From positions 1 through 35,987 of the forward strand of contig JAHHHW010000132.1 of the NCBI GenBank assembly GCA_019359115.1: a stretch of DNA of 35,987 nucleotides. Reading direction: 5' to 3'. Under the pieces are notes generated by a model that was not told where the DNA came from, made no database searches, and saw only the letters and a list, made by a program, of their open reading frames with translations. The translations under genes and the position numbers were made by a program. This DNA is from Pelatocladus maniniholoensis HA4357-MV3 (GTDB taxonomy: Bacteria > Cyanobacteriota > Cyanobacteriia > Cyanobacteriales > Nostocaceae). Of this stretch, positions 8,206 to 16,104 are shown piece by piece. Positions within the stretch are counted from its first letter, which is position 1; every line of letters starts with the position of its first letter.

Positions 8206-8422
8206 CGTACTTTTCTTTAATACTTTTAATCGCACTCTCAGTTAGCTTAACGTCTTGAACTTTCCCTTGGAATTGATAGAGGTTCTTAGCTTTTTGGCTC
8301 TAGTCTTCCACGTTACGCTTACTCTGTTGAATACTGCCGATGTCTGCTATTTCTTTTGACTTTCGCTCTTCACGTGCGTTTTGAAGTCCATCCGCAGATT
8401 TTGTTTCAAAGCCCTGTGACAT
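8195..8422 (-). pseudogene. Small hypothetical gene interrupted by an in-frame TAG
   Basis: An ATG at 8422-8420 is preceded at 8 bases by AGGAG, a strong ribosome site. The frame reads MSQGFETKSADGLQNAREER, stops at TAG (8302-8300) after 40 codons, then continues open for 34 codons (SQKAKNLYQFQGKVQDVKLT...KYEAR) to TAA in the inverted repeat. Both halves are charged, helical and similar in character, so I read one 75-residue protein with a nonsense mutation. The family is not recognised. It is convergent with parB, so a plasmid maintenance or regulatory role is possible. Confidence 0.5.
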
Positions 8423-8675
8423 CAACTTGACTCCTGAAGATTTTCGGATAACAGCATTGAAGTCTTCTCATTGTTCTTGTTCTTAAGTCAAGTACATTTT
8501 TTACACCTTTGTTTATGCAAATCTTACTTAATTTGTCAAGTTCACCCTATACTAAATTAGATGAGCTTACCCTGATAATTAAGGCTAAACGCAATGCATG
8601 AGAACTTACTTTTAATTATCAAGGAAGATGATGCTCAGGAGGGGGTGAATTAATCTGATCAGATTTACTTGGTTC
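8423..8675. other. Intergenic region with inverted repeat and strong orphan Shine-Dalgarno
   Basis: Divergent promoters for the small minus gene and the pentapeptide gene should lie here. It contains the perfect 9-bp inverted repeat GATAATTAA (8574-8582) / TTAATTATC (8612-8620), a candidate operator. AGGAGGGGG at 8637-8645 is an unusually strong ribosome site placed 31 bases before the GTG of the next gene. Confidence 0.5.
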
Positions 8676-9704
8676 GTGAGGAAATTACGCCAAAAAATTC
8701 GAGATTTATTGGATATAGTCTGGTTTCGTGTTTTACTGGCCATCGTGATTGCTTATTTGTTAATGCTGACATTCAGTCACATCGAACAGTGGAATAAGCA
8801 ACAGCCTATTTGTAAATCTCAAGATTCATTCTTGCAGTGTTTTTACAAACAAGCATTATCAGTTATTGGGGTGGCTAACATTGAAGCTTTTAGTATCCTA
8901 GCAGCAGCCAGCTTATATTTATTGGAAAGTAGGGAGCGCAGACGCAATACTATTTATCAAGCATGGCAAGTCATTGATCATGCGGCTGCGGCAAATGTAT
9001 CAACTAGCTACGCCAGAATCAAAGCATTAGAAGATTTAAATCAGTATGGTGTGTCTTTAAAAGCTTTAGATTTACCTGGTGCTGATTTACATGAAATTGA
9101 CTTGGCTGGTGCGGATCTGTGTGTTGCTAATCTCAATTATGCCAATCTCATCTATGCTAATCTCAAGCGAGCTAATCTCACTGATGCTCAATTAGAAGGT
9201 GCTAACCTCAGTCGTGCCAGGCTTAAAGAAGCTAATCTCACCTATGCTAACCTCAATAGTGTCCAGTTAGAAGCTGCTAACTTAACCCGTGCCAATTTAA
9301 CTAATACAGACCTTGGTGGTGCTAACCTTGGTGGTGCTGATCTACAAGCAGCTATTCTAGAATTTGCGGTTCTCAATGGTGTGGATTTAGAAATCGCTAA
9401 TCTTACAGATGCAAAATTACAAGGCGCTCAATTAGAAGGTGCAGACCTCAGTGATACTAATTTAGAGGGGGCAGACCTGAAAAATGCGTACCTCATCGAT
9501 GCCAATTTCACCCGTGCTAATCTCAAAAATACCGATTTGCGAGGTACTCAAGACCTCAGTGTTGAGCAAATTCAAGCTGCTAATAACTGGAGACTAGCCA
9601 AGTATGATCGCTACTTTTGTATCCAATTAGGTTTACCTGTAGAACCAGAAAAATCAGTACAGCAGAATCACACAGATACACCAGACACCAAAAGGCTTTT
9701 TTAA
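8676..9704 (+). CDS. Membrane-anchored pentapeptide-repeat protein
   Basis: 342 residues from GTG 8676. Two hydrophobic segments lie near the N terminus (about 12-32, WFRVLLAIVIAYLLML, and about 62-85, GVANIEAFSILAAASLYLL), separated by a short loop with two cysteines. Residues about 130-305 are pentapeptide repeats of the A(D/N)LxX type, which fold as a right-handed quadrilateral beta helix. The repeat domain should face the cytoplasm. The biochemical role is unknown, as for most cyanobacterial members. The frame stays open upstream to 8649, and the strong AGGAGG at 8637 is better spaced for CTG 8655 or ATT 8649 than for GTG 8676, so the real start may be non-canonical and add 7 to 9 residues. 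Confidence 0.85.
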   Translation: MRKLRQKIRDLLDIVWFRVLLAIVIAYLLMLTFSHIEQWNKQQPICKSQDSFLQCFYKQALSVIGVANIEAFSILAAASLYLLESRERRRNTIYQAWQVIDHAAAANVSTSYARIKALEDLNQYGVSLKALDLPGADLHEIDLAGADLCVANLNYANLIYANLKRANLTDAQLEGANLSRARLKEANLTYANLNSVQLEAANLTRANLTNTDLGGANLGGADLQAAILEFAVLNGVDLEIANLTDAKLQGAQLEGADLSDTNLEGADLKNAYLIDANFTRANLKNTDLRGTQDLSVEQIQAANNWRLAKYDRYFCIQLGLPVEPEKSVQQNHTDTPDTKRLF

Positions 9705-10470
9705 GAGCGGGAAATTAAGTCAATCTCCTACTTATTTCATATTTTGAAACTTGAAAATTACACTATACCAGTAGCCCAGCTACTATTCCTAGGTGATCTA
9801 TATTTTTAATTTTTGCTTCTGATATTGGAGACATTTTTTACTTCTCGAAATTTTTGAGTTTTTTTGATTGTCTCATTCCTGGTATCGTCCATAAGTCATC
9901 ATCACAAAATAATCTATGTTTACTTTTGTGAAAGACTTGAAACCAAGCATTTATCAGCTTTTTACAGACTTTGTACTTTCCAATCTAGGTTTATTCTTCA
10001 TCCCGACTTACTTAAAGCTTCTGAGTCTTTTTATTTACTCGTATCAAAGCCGATTTGCGTAATGTTTTGTACTACATTATGAAGTGCGGAATGTGGGTTT
10101 TAAAAAAACATCATTCGGCAAGAATTGAACAGCTTCAATTTCGGCGTAACCCCTCGGAATACTTGGCTACACTTAAAAGTATGCTCCTCTAGTAAGTTTT
10201 GCCGCTCTAGAAAAAAACATCATTCGGCGAGAATTGAGCAGTTTCAATTTCGGCGTAATCCCTCGGAATACTTGGCTAATCTTGAGAGTCTGCTTCTCTA
10301 GCAAGTTTTACCGCTCTAGAAAAAAAGAGCCGCACCCATTTTAAATGTACAGCTTTTGATTCATGAGAGAATTATGCCAAGCCCTCTTTGCTATCACCTG
10401 CTGTTAACCTAATCAAACCGGCTGAATTTGTCTTTTGAATTAACTCAACGAAACGAGAATTTATTCTGTT
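9705..10470. other. Gene-poor region upstream of the sulfonate-type operon
   Basis: There is no convincing gene. A small hairpin AGTAGC/GCTACT (9770-9775, 9779-9784) follows the pentapeptide gene and may end its transcript. A 72-codon open frame at 9864-10082 has no ribosome site and atypical composition, so I do not call it. A 109-bp tandem duplication follows at 10102-10319. The last about 140 bases should hold the promoter for the binding-protein gene at 10471, but I see no clear -10/-35 pair or NtcA box. Confidence 0.6.
10102..10326 (+). repeat. Tandem duplication of a 109-bp gene-tail segment
   Basis: Copy 1 starts at 10102 and copy 2 at 10211, with roughly 85 percent identity. Each begins with seven A, encodes in one frame a peptide HHSARIEQ(L/F)QFRRNPSEYL ending LL-stop, and finishes TCTAG before the next A-run. 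Conservation of the frame in both copies suggests the 3' end of a former gene, duplicated twice. The family is not recognised. A shorter relative of the last 35 bases is at about 35488-35523. Confidence 0.7.
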
Positions 10471-11979
10471 ATGTGTGTATACCCGATGACTCGAAGAAAT
10501 TTACTCTTTTGCTTACTACTAGTTTCTCTAGTTTTTACTGGTGCTTGTTCTAACCAGACTTCCGACAATAATTCGACCAATACCACCAGCCGCTCTTCCA
10601 CCAATAAAAAAGTAATTCGCATTGCCATCGGAACCCAAGATCAAACCATTAACACGGTAACAGGGGGTGCAGTCATTCGAGAGGAAAAACTTTTAGAAAA
10701 ATACTTACCCAAAACTGGTAAGTATGAAAATGTAGAATACAAAATCGAATGGACAAGCTATACATCAGGACCTCCGATAAACAATAAGATGCTAGCAAAT
10801 CAAATCGATATTGGTATGATGGGTGACTTTCCATTGACCATTAATGTGACAACTTTTCAGCAGAAGGGAAATGGTGTAAGAACTATTTACATTGGCAGCC
10901 TTGCCTACAGTCCAAATGGAGCGGGAAATGCTGTGGTAGTTCCCAAAAATAGTTCTATTAATTCTTTAAATCAGTTGAAGGGTAAGCAAGTTTCTGTGCC
11001 TTTTGGTTCAGCAGCTCATGGAATGTTGTTAAAAGCTTTAAAGGATGTAGGGATCAATCCGGAAAAAGATGTAAATCTGACTAGTCAAAGTCCAGAAGTT
11101 GGCGGAAGCAGTTTGAAGACTGGTCAAATTGATGCTCATGCTAACTTTGTTCCTTTTGGTGAGCTATTTCCTTTTCGGGGTTTTGCTCGAAAAATATTTG
11201 ACGGAGCAGAGACAGGAGTTCCAACCTTTCATGGAGTATTAGTTCGCTCAGATTTTGCGAAAGAAAATCCAGAAATTGTTGTGGCTTATCTGAAAGCATT
11301 ATTAGAAGCAAATAAGGTGTTTCGAGAACAGCCAGAGGCGATAGCAACTAAAGTAGAGAAATGGTGTGGGGTTGAGCGTGAAGTTGTGTATATGTTTCTT
11401 GGCCCCTCTGGGTTACAACAGATTAATCCAACAATTCGTCAAGTTAACTTTGAGGCTTTAAAAAATAGCGTTGTCACCTTGAAGCAATTGGGTCGGTTAG
11501 ATGCTACTGTCAATCCCGAAGATGTGACAAAGTGGGCAGATGATAGCTATTTGCGTCAAGCTATGAAAGAAGTAGGTCTCAATTATGATGAGGTTGCAAA
11601 TGCAAAAGATTTTGTGATTTCAGGTGAAGATGCTCAAACTAAAGAACCGATTAAAGATCCGAAAATGGCTGCCCAACTCTGGCTCAAAGGTAACGATAAG
11701 GTGATGAATTTTGCCTCAATCAAAAACATGATGGCAATGTCACAAAAACTGAAGGCTGAAGGTAAACAAGATAAAGGCGTAATCTTTGTTCATGATCGCA
11801 ATCATGGCTGGAAACTACTGGCAGAAAATTCTTTCTATGTTCAAAATGGCAATGAAATTTCTGCATTCTTAACTCAGAAAGAAGCTCAAGACTTTGCTCA
11901 AAAATCAGGTGTCAAGGTTGTTGATTTCAAAGGACTACAGCAATCATATGCTCAAAATCAGCAACTTTCAAAGTTATAA
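10471..11979 (+). CDS. ABC transporter substrate-binding lipoprotein (sulfonate/nitrate type) with NosL-like C-terminal extension
   Basis: 502 residues. The N terminus has basic residues (MTRRN) followed by a hydrophobic stretch and FTGAC, with Cys26 as the probable lipidated residue; translation could also begin at ATG 10486. Residues about 45-330 follow the SsuA/TauA fold: ANQIDIGMMGDFP, LKGKQVSVPFGSAAHGML, LKTGQIDAHANFVPF. Usual family length is about 310-340. The extra C-terminal part, about 400-495 (GVIFVHDRNHGWKLLAENSF, then SAFLTQKEAQDFAQKSG), resembles the NosL domain family. It is the first gene of a seven-gene same-strand set. The ligand is probably a sulfonate or related anion, but cannot be read from sequence. 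Confidence 0.85.
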   Translation: MCVYPMTRRNLLFCLLLVSLVFTGACSNQTSDNNSTNTTSRSSTNKKVIRIAIGTQDQTINTVTGGAVIREEKLLEKYLPKTGKYENVEYKIEWTSYTSGPPINNKMLANQIDIGMMGDFPLTINVTTFQQKGNGVRTIYIGSLAYSPNGAGNAVVVPKNSSINSLNQLKGKQVSVPFGSAAHGMLLKALKDVGINPEKDVNLTSQSPEVGGSSLKTGQIDAHANFVPFGELFPFRGFARKIFDGAETGVPTFHGVLVRSDFAKENPEIVVAYLKALLEANKVFREQPEAIATKVEKWCGVEREVVYMFLGPSGLQQINPTIRQVNFEALKNSVVTLKQLGRLDATVNPEDVTKWADDSYLRQAMKEVGLNYDEVANAKDFVISGEDAQTKEPIKDPKMAAQLWLKGNDKVMNFASIKNMMAMSQKLKAEGKQDKGVIFVHDRNHGWKLLAENSFYVQNGNEISAFLTQKEAQDFAQKSGVKVVDFKGLQQSYAQNQQLSKL

Positions 11980-12071
11980 AACTTAAAGATTGTTTTAAGG
12001 CATTGTCATAAAAGAACTGCGAAATTTATGAGAAGCTAATTTGGGGACACCTAACTATCTAGAGGTATTCA

Positions 12072-12965
12072 ATGTCTGGCCCATTTTCTGAACGTTCTTC
12101 ACTCAAAACCAGAGTGTTTGGAGGCTTCAGCGCCACAATCGCCCACTCATTGAATGTGTTGTACCGCCGTGAGCAATCGCCCTTCCACTTCCTTTTTAGC
12201 CCCAAGGGATTCCGGCGGGTTTTTTCTCTAGTGTTGTTTTTTGGTGTTTGGCAATTTTTCTGCACAATCAAATTCAACTTCTTTATTAACTTCACGCTGA
12301 TACCCTCACCCTTAGAAGTTCTGGGATCAACTATCGAGTTTTTCTCCAACAACCCGATGCTGCATATTTGGGCAAGCGCAGCTCGGGTACTATCTGGCTT
12401 TGCGATCGCAGCTGTGGTTGGCATTAGTCTGGGTATCTTTATAGGCTGGTTCCAGCAAATTGAAGACTTGATATTTCCACCCTTGGAGCTATTGAGACCG
12501 ATTCCCGCCGTCGCCTGGATTCCTCTGGCGATTCTAATGTTTCCCTCTTCAGAATCAGGAATGATTTATATCACGTTCATCGGCGCGTTCTTCCCAATTC
12601 TGATCAGCACCATTCGAGGTGTTGAGAATACAGATTTATTACTACTGCGAGTGGGTCAATGCTTGGGAGCAAAGCAGTGGCATCTATTCAAAGATATTGT
12701 TGTGCCAGGAGCAATGCCCAGTATTGCCAGTGGTCTGGTGATTGGCATGGGCAACGCCTGGTTCTGCTTGGTAACGGCTGAAATTCTGGCAGGCCGTTAT
12801 GGTATAGGCTATCTGACTTGGGAATCCTATGTGACATCGAACTATCCCCCAATCGTCATGGGGATGTTACTGATTGGTTTAATGGGTGCTTTTAGCACCT
12901 ATGCGGTTGATAAACTGACTCGATTGCTAATGCCTTGGCGAGTGACGAAAAAGCAGAGTCCATAA
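12072..12965 (+). CDS. ABC transporter permease, SsuC/TauC type
   Basis: 297 residues from ATG 12072, with AGAGGT upstream. About six hydrophobic segments are visible, including RRVFSLVLFFGVWQFFC, VLSGFAIAAVVGISLGIFIG and GMLLIGLMGAFSTYAV. The BPD_transp_1 coupling loop is clear (VGQCLGAKQWHLFKDIVVPG). The N-terminal extension of about 35 residues before the first membrane segment is slightly long for the family. The protein forms the membrane channel for the preceding binding protein with the ATPase that follows. The coding end overlaps only a weak alternative start of the ATPase gene. Confidence 0.9.
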   Translation: MSGPFSERSSLKTRVFGGFSATIAHSLNVLYRREQSPFHFLFSPKGFRRVFSLVLFFGVWQFFCTIKFNFFINFTLIPSPLEVLGSTIEFFSNNPMLHIWASAARVLSGFAIAAVVGISLGIFIGWFQQIEDLIFPPLELLRPIPAVAWIPLAILMFPSSESGMIYITFIGAFFPILISTIRGVENTDLLLLRVGQCLGAKQWHLFKDIVVPGAMPSIASGLVIGMGNAWFCLVTAEILAGRYGIGYLTWESYVTSNYPPIVMGMLLIGLMGAFSTYAVDKLTRLLMPWRVTKKQSP

Positions 12966-13039
12966 ATTCATTGAATAAGGCAAGAGGCAACAATCAACAA
13001 TCAACAATCATTGCTGTACGTCCAGGAGATTTACCACAA

Positions 13040-13858
13040 ATGGCAACACTGGCAGATATAAGTTCGGTGCGATCGCTTAAAGGATTTGTCGAGATTGAGA
13101 ATTTATCTGTCTGTTTTAGGCGAAAGGGTCATACGGTACAAGTTTTAGATTCTATCAATCTTCAAATCCATCCTGGTGAATTTACTTGTTTATTGGGGCC
13201 GTCAGGCTGTGGAAAATCAACGATTCTGAATGCGATCGCTGGATTTATCAAACCAACTAGCGGCTGTATTTTTGTTGACAAAAAACAAGTCAGTACTCCC
13301 GGTGCTGATCGGGGTTTTGTTTTCCAGCAGTATTCTTTGTTGCCTTGGAAAACAACATTTCAAAATATCGAGTTTGGGCTGAAAATTCAGGGAGTGCCAA
13401 AATCAAAACGACAGGAGTTGGTGAATGATTTCTTGAATCAAGTGGGTCTGTATAAGCACCGTCATTCCTACCCTTATCAGCTTTCAGGAGGAATGCAGCA
13501 ACGTGCAAGTATTGTCAGAGCATTAGTAAACTCTCCTTCTGTACTACTGATGGATGAACCGTTTGCAGCTTTGGATGCCCAAACACGTCAGATGATGCGA
13601 GAGCTATTGTTAACGATTTGGAATAATTTCCAAACAACGGTGATTTTTGTGACTCATGATATTGAGGAAGCTGTTTTTCTGAGTGACAAAATCTTTGTCA
13701 TGGGCTTTAATCCCGGTAATATCAAAGCGAAGATTGATGTGTCTCTAGAGCGTCCTCGCCATACCGATAGTCTATTGTCCCCTGAATTTGTCAAACTGAA
13801 TCGGCAAATTTTTGAGTTAATTCGGGAAGAAACGCTCAAAAGCATGGAGTTAGATTAA
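13040..13858 (+). CDS. ABC transporter ATP-binding protein, SsuB/TauB type
   Basis: 272 residues. Walker A is GPSGCGKST (53-61), Q-loop VFQQYSLLPWKT, signature LSGGMQQRASIVRAL, Walker B VLLMDEPFAALD, H-loop FVTHDIEEA. All catalytic motifs are present. I chose ATG 13040 because AGGAG lies 11 bases upstream and the protein then begins at the domain. A TTG at 12935 would add 35 residues of low-complexity sequence encoded by AACAATC repeats and overlap the permease. It energises import by the transporter encoded upstream. Confidence 0.9.
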   Translation: MATLADISSVRSLKGFVEIENLSVCFRRKGHTVQVLDSINLQIHPGEFTCLLGPSGCGKSTILNAIAGFIKPTSGCIFVDKKQVSTPGADRGFVFQQYSLLPWKTTFQNIEFGLKIQGVPKSKRQELVNDFLNQVGLYKHRHSYPYQLSGGMQQRASIVRALVNSPSVLLMDEPFAALDAQTRQMMRELLLTIWNNFQTTVIFVTHDIEEAVFLSDKIFVMGFNPGNIKAKIDVSLERPRHTDSLLSPEFVKLNRQIFELIREETLKSMELD

Positions 13859-13917
13859 TCACAAAAAAAACAGTATTTTCTACAGGGTGATTGCAAGGAC
13901 TAGAGAGGAATTTGGCA

Positions 13918-15633
13918 GTGGATATTCAAATCAACACACAACGGATACAGACGGATGTTCTGGTGATTGGCGGGGGTACGGCTGGAACAATGGCGGCGAT
14001 CAAGGCGAAGCAAGCGAATCCTGATGGTGATGTGCTGATTTTAGAGAAAGCAAACATTCGTCGCAGTGGTGCGATCGCAATGGGTATGGATGGTGTCAAC
14101 ACAGCCGTGATTCCCGGTAATTCCACCCCAGAGCAGTATGTGCGCGAAGTGACCATTGCTAATGATGGTATCCTAAACCAAAAAGCAGTCTATCAAACTG
14201 GTAAGCTGGGCTTTGAGGTCATCCAAGAACTGGAAAGCTGGGGAGTTAAGTTTCAAAAAGATCCTCAAGGAAATTACGACTTAAAACAAGTGCATCGGGT
14301 GGGAAAATATGTATTACCGATGCCAGAAGGCAAAGATCTCAAAACGATTTTGACCCGTCAGGTGAAACGACATAAAGCCAGAGTCACCAATCGCGTCATG
14401 GCAACTCGCGTCCTGGTGCAGAATGGGCGGGCGATCGGGGCTGTTGGGTTTGATGTGCGATCGGGGGATTTTGTCGTCATTCAAGCAAAGGCAGTAATTC
14501 TGTGTACCGGAGCCTGTGGGCGTTTGGGGCTACCTTTATCTGGCTACCTCTACGGTACTTATGAAAATCCCACGAATGCAGGGGATGGCTACTCGATGGC
14601 ATATCACGCTGGAGCAGAGCTAACAAATATCGAGTGCTTTCAAATTAATCCATTAATTAAAGACTATAACGGGCCCGCCTGTGCTTATGTCGCTGGCCCC
14701 TTTGGTGCTTACACCGCCAATGCTGAAGGTTATCGCTTCATCCGATGTGATTATTGGAGCGGTCAAATGATGCTGGAGGTTTGGAAGGAGCTTCATTCTG
14801 GTAAAGGGCCGATCCAACTGAAAATGACCCACCTTGATGAAGATACGATCACTGAGATTGAATCCATTCTTTGGTCAAACGAGCGCCCTAGTCGGGGGCG
14901 GTTCCATGAAGGACGGGGAGAAAATTACCGTACTCATGGCGTAGAGATGCACATTTCTGAGATTGGTTTGTGTAGTGGTCACAGTGCATCTGGCGTTTGG
15001 GTGAATGAGAAAGCCGAAACGACTGTACCAGGATTGTATGCAGCAGGCGATATGGCAAGTGTTCCCCATAATTATATGATTGGGGCATTCGTTTTTGGAC
15101 GACTAGCGGGTATACATGCCGTAGATTACATTCAAAACTTGGAGCATATCGAACCTGACTTAGACTTTTTGGCAGCAGAGAAAGCACGGATTTATGCTCC
15201 CCTCACTCGTCAAAATGGTATTCCACATACGCAAGTAGAGTATAAATTACGCAGACTGATCAACGATTATTTACAGCCACCTAAAGTTGGTCACAAGATG
15301 GAAATTGGGTTAAATTACTTTACCCGCTACAGCGAGACTTTGGACATGATGGGCGCTCGTGATCCCCATGAACTGATGCGGTGTATGGAAGTTCACTTTA
15401 TTCGAGATTGTGCAGAGATGGCTGCCCGATCATCGCTGTATCGGCGGGAAAGTCGTTGGGGATTATACCACTATCGGTTAGATTATCCAGAGAAAAATAA
15501 TGAGGAATGGTTCTGTCACGTTAACTTGAAAAAGCATGAGTCAGGAGAAATGATTCTCTTTAAGCGTCAGGTCGAGCCATACGTGGTAGAAGTGGATCTA
15601 GAGAAAGAAGTTTACGATGTTGCAGTTCGATAA
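13918..15633 (+). CDS. FAD-dependent oxidoreductase, AprA / fumarate-reductase flavoprotein-like
   Basis: 571 residues from GTG 13918, with AGAGAGG 9 bases upstream; TTG 13891 is a weaker alternative. The N-terminal dinucleotide motif VLVIGGGTAGTMAA (15-28) and LILEKANIRRSGA bind FAD. The second FAD contact is the C-terminal GLYAAGDMASVPHNYMIG. The catalytic-region sequence EMHISEIGLCSGHSASGVWV resembles the fumarate-reductase/AprA superfamily. The helical C-terminal domain (about 440-560) ends in HESGEMILFKRQ. The pairing with a two-cluster ferredoxin copies the AprA-AprB arrangement of adenylylsulfate reductase, but the substrate here is unknown. It is probably cytoplasmic, with no signal peptide. 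Confidence 0.82.
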   Translation: MDIQINTQRIQTDVLVIGGGTAGTMAAIKAKQANPDGDVLILEKANIRRSGAIAMGMDGVNTAVIPGNSTPEQYVREVTIANDGILNQKAVYQTGKLGFEVIQELESWGVKFQKDPQGNYDLKQVHRVGKYVLPMPEGKDLKTILTRQVKRHKARVTNRVMATRVLVQNGRAIGAVGFDVRSGDFVVIQAKAVILCTGACGRLGLPLSGYLYGTYENPTNAGDGYSMAYHAGAELTNIECFQINPLIKDYNGPACAYVAGPFGAYTANAEGYRFIRCDYWSGQMMLEVWKELHSGKGPIQLKMTHLDEDTITEIESILWSNERPSRGRFHEGRGENYRTHGVEMHISEIGLCSGHSASGVWVNEKAETTVPGLYAAGDMASVPHNYMIGAFVFGRLAGIHAVDYIQNLEHIEPDLDFLAAEKARIYAPLTRQNGIPHTQVEYKLRRLINDYLQPPKVGHKMEIGLNYFTRYSETLDMMGARDPHELMRCMEVHFIRDCAEMAARSSLYRRESRWGLYHYRLDYPEKNNEEWFCHVNLKKHESGEMILFKRQVEPYVVEVDLEKEVYDVAVR

Positions 15634-15661
15634 GAATCATACCAAATTAGATTTTCGTTTC

Positions 15662-15690
15662 GTAGAGATGTAGCATTGCTACGTCTCTAC
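15662..15690. repeat. Short Nostoc-type hairpin repeat
   Basis: The arms GTAGAGATGTAGC (15662-15674) and GCTACGTCTCTAC (15678-15690) pair with one G-U around a 3-base loop. They are followed by a run of A rather than T. It lies in the 85-bp gap between flavoprotein and ferredoxin genes. Repeats of this GTAGAGACGTAGC form are widespread in filamentous cyanobacteria. Confidence 0.8.
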
Positions 15691-15741
15691 AGATAAAAAA
15701 AATAATAGCAATGACAATTGAAATTAGGAGGTATCAAATTT

Positions 15742-15969
15742 ATGGCTTTAGCAATCCAAAGAGTAGATGTTCCTGTCATTGTTGATGAGTCGAAGTGTCT
15801 AGAGAAATGTACGGTCTGCATTGATGTTTGTCCGTTAGACGTGCTGGTGAAGAATCCGGAAACAGGCAAGGCATATATGAAGTACGATGAATGCTGGTTT
15901 TGCCTACCCTGTGAGAAAGAATGCCCTACAAACGCAATCACGGTGCAAATTCCATTTTTGTTACGGTAG
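15742..15969 (+). CDS. Ferredoxin with two [4Fe-4S] motifs, AprB-like
   Basis: 75 residues from ATG 15742, with TAGGAGGT at 15725-15732. Motif 1 is C19-x3-C23-x2-C26-x3-C30-P and motif 2 is C51-x2-C54-x2-C57-x3-C61-P, enough for two cubane clusters. Motif 1 has an extra residue between its first two cysteines compared with the usual CxxCxxCxxxCP. The small size and the position straight after an AprA-like flavoprotein make it the probable electron-transfer subunit or partner of that enzyme. Confidence 0.9.
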   Translation: MALAIQRVDVPVIVDESKCLEKCTVCIDVCPLDVLVKNPETGKAYMKYDECWFCLPCEKECPTNAITVQIPFLLR

Positions 15970-16006
15970 TAGAGTGTCAATTTTGATTTGAGGGATGATG
16001 ACTTTA

Positions 16007-16055
16007 GTTCGTAGTAAGGACTTTAGTCCTAGATCATTAAGAGCGCTAAAGCGCT
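16007..16055. repeat. Three-way nested palindromic repeat
   Basis: The outer arms GTTCGTAGT (16007-16015) and ACTACGAAC (16047-16055) enclose two perfect hairpins: AGGACT-TT-AGTCCT and GAGCGCT-AA-AGCGCTC. The single strand would form a cloverleaf. This GGACTTTAGTCC/GCGCTAAAGCGC repeat type is common in Nostoc intergenic regions. It separates the ferredoxin and HEAT-repeat genes and could act on the mRNA as a processing element. Confidence 0.85.
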
Positions 16056-16104
16056 CACTACGAACCAATCAAAACAAAGTTGACAGTGTAGTAAGGTAAG
16101 GAAT

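Noticed and set aside
9864-10082. 72-codon plus-strand gene
   Set aside because: It has no ribosome site, is rich in Phe, His and Cys in a random-looking order, and is unlike neighbouring genes.
12935-13039. N-terminal extension of the ABC ATPase from TTG
   Set aside because: It includes AACAATC tandem repeats and overlaps the permease; ATG 13040 has a good ribosome site.
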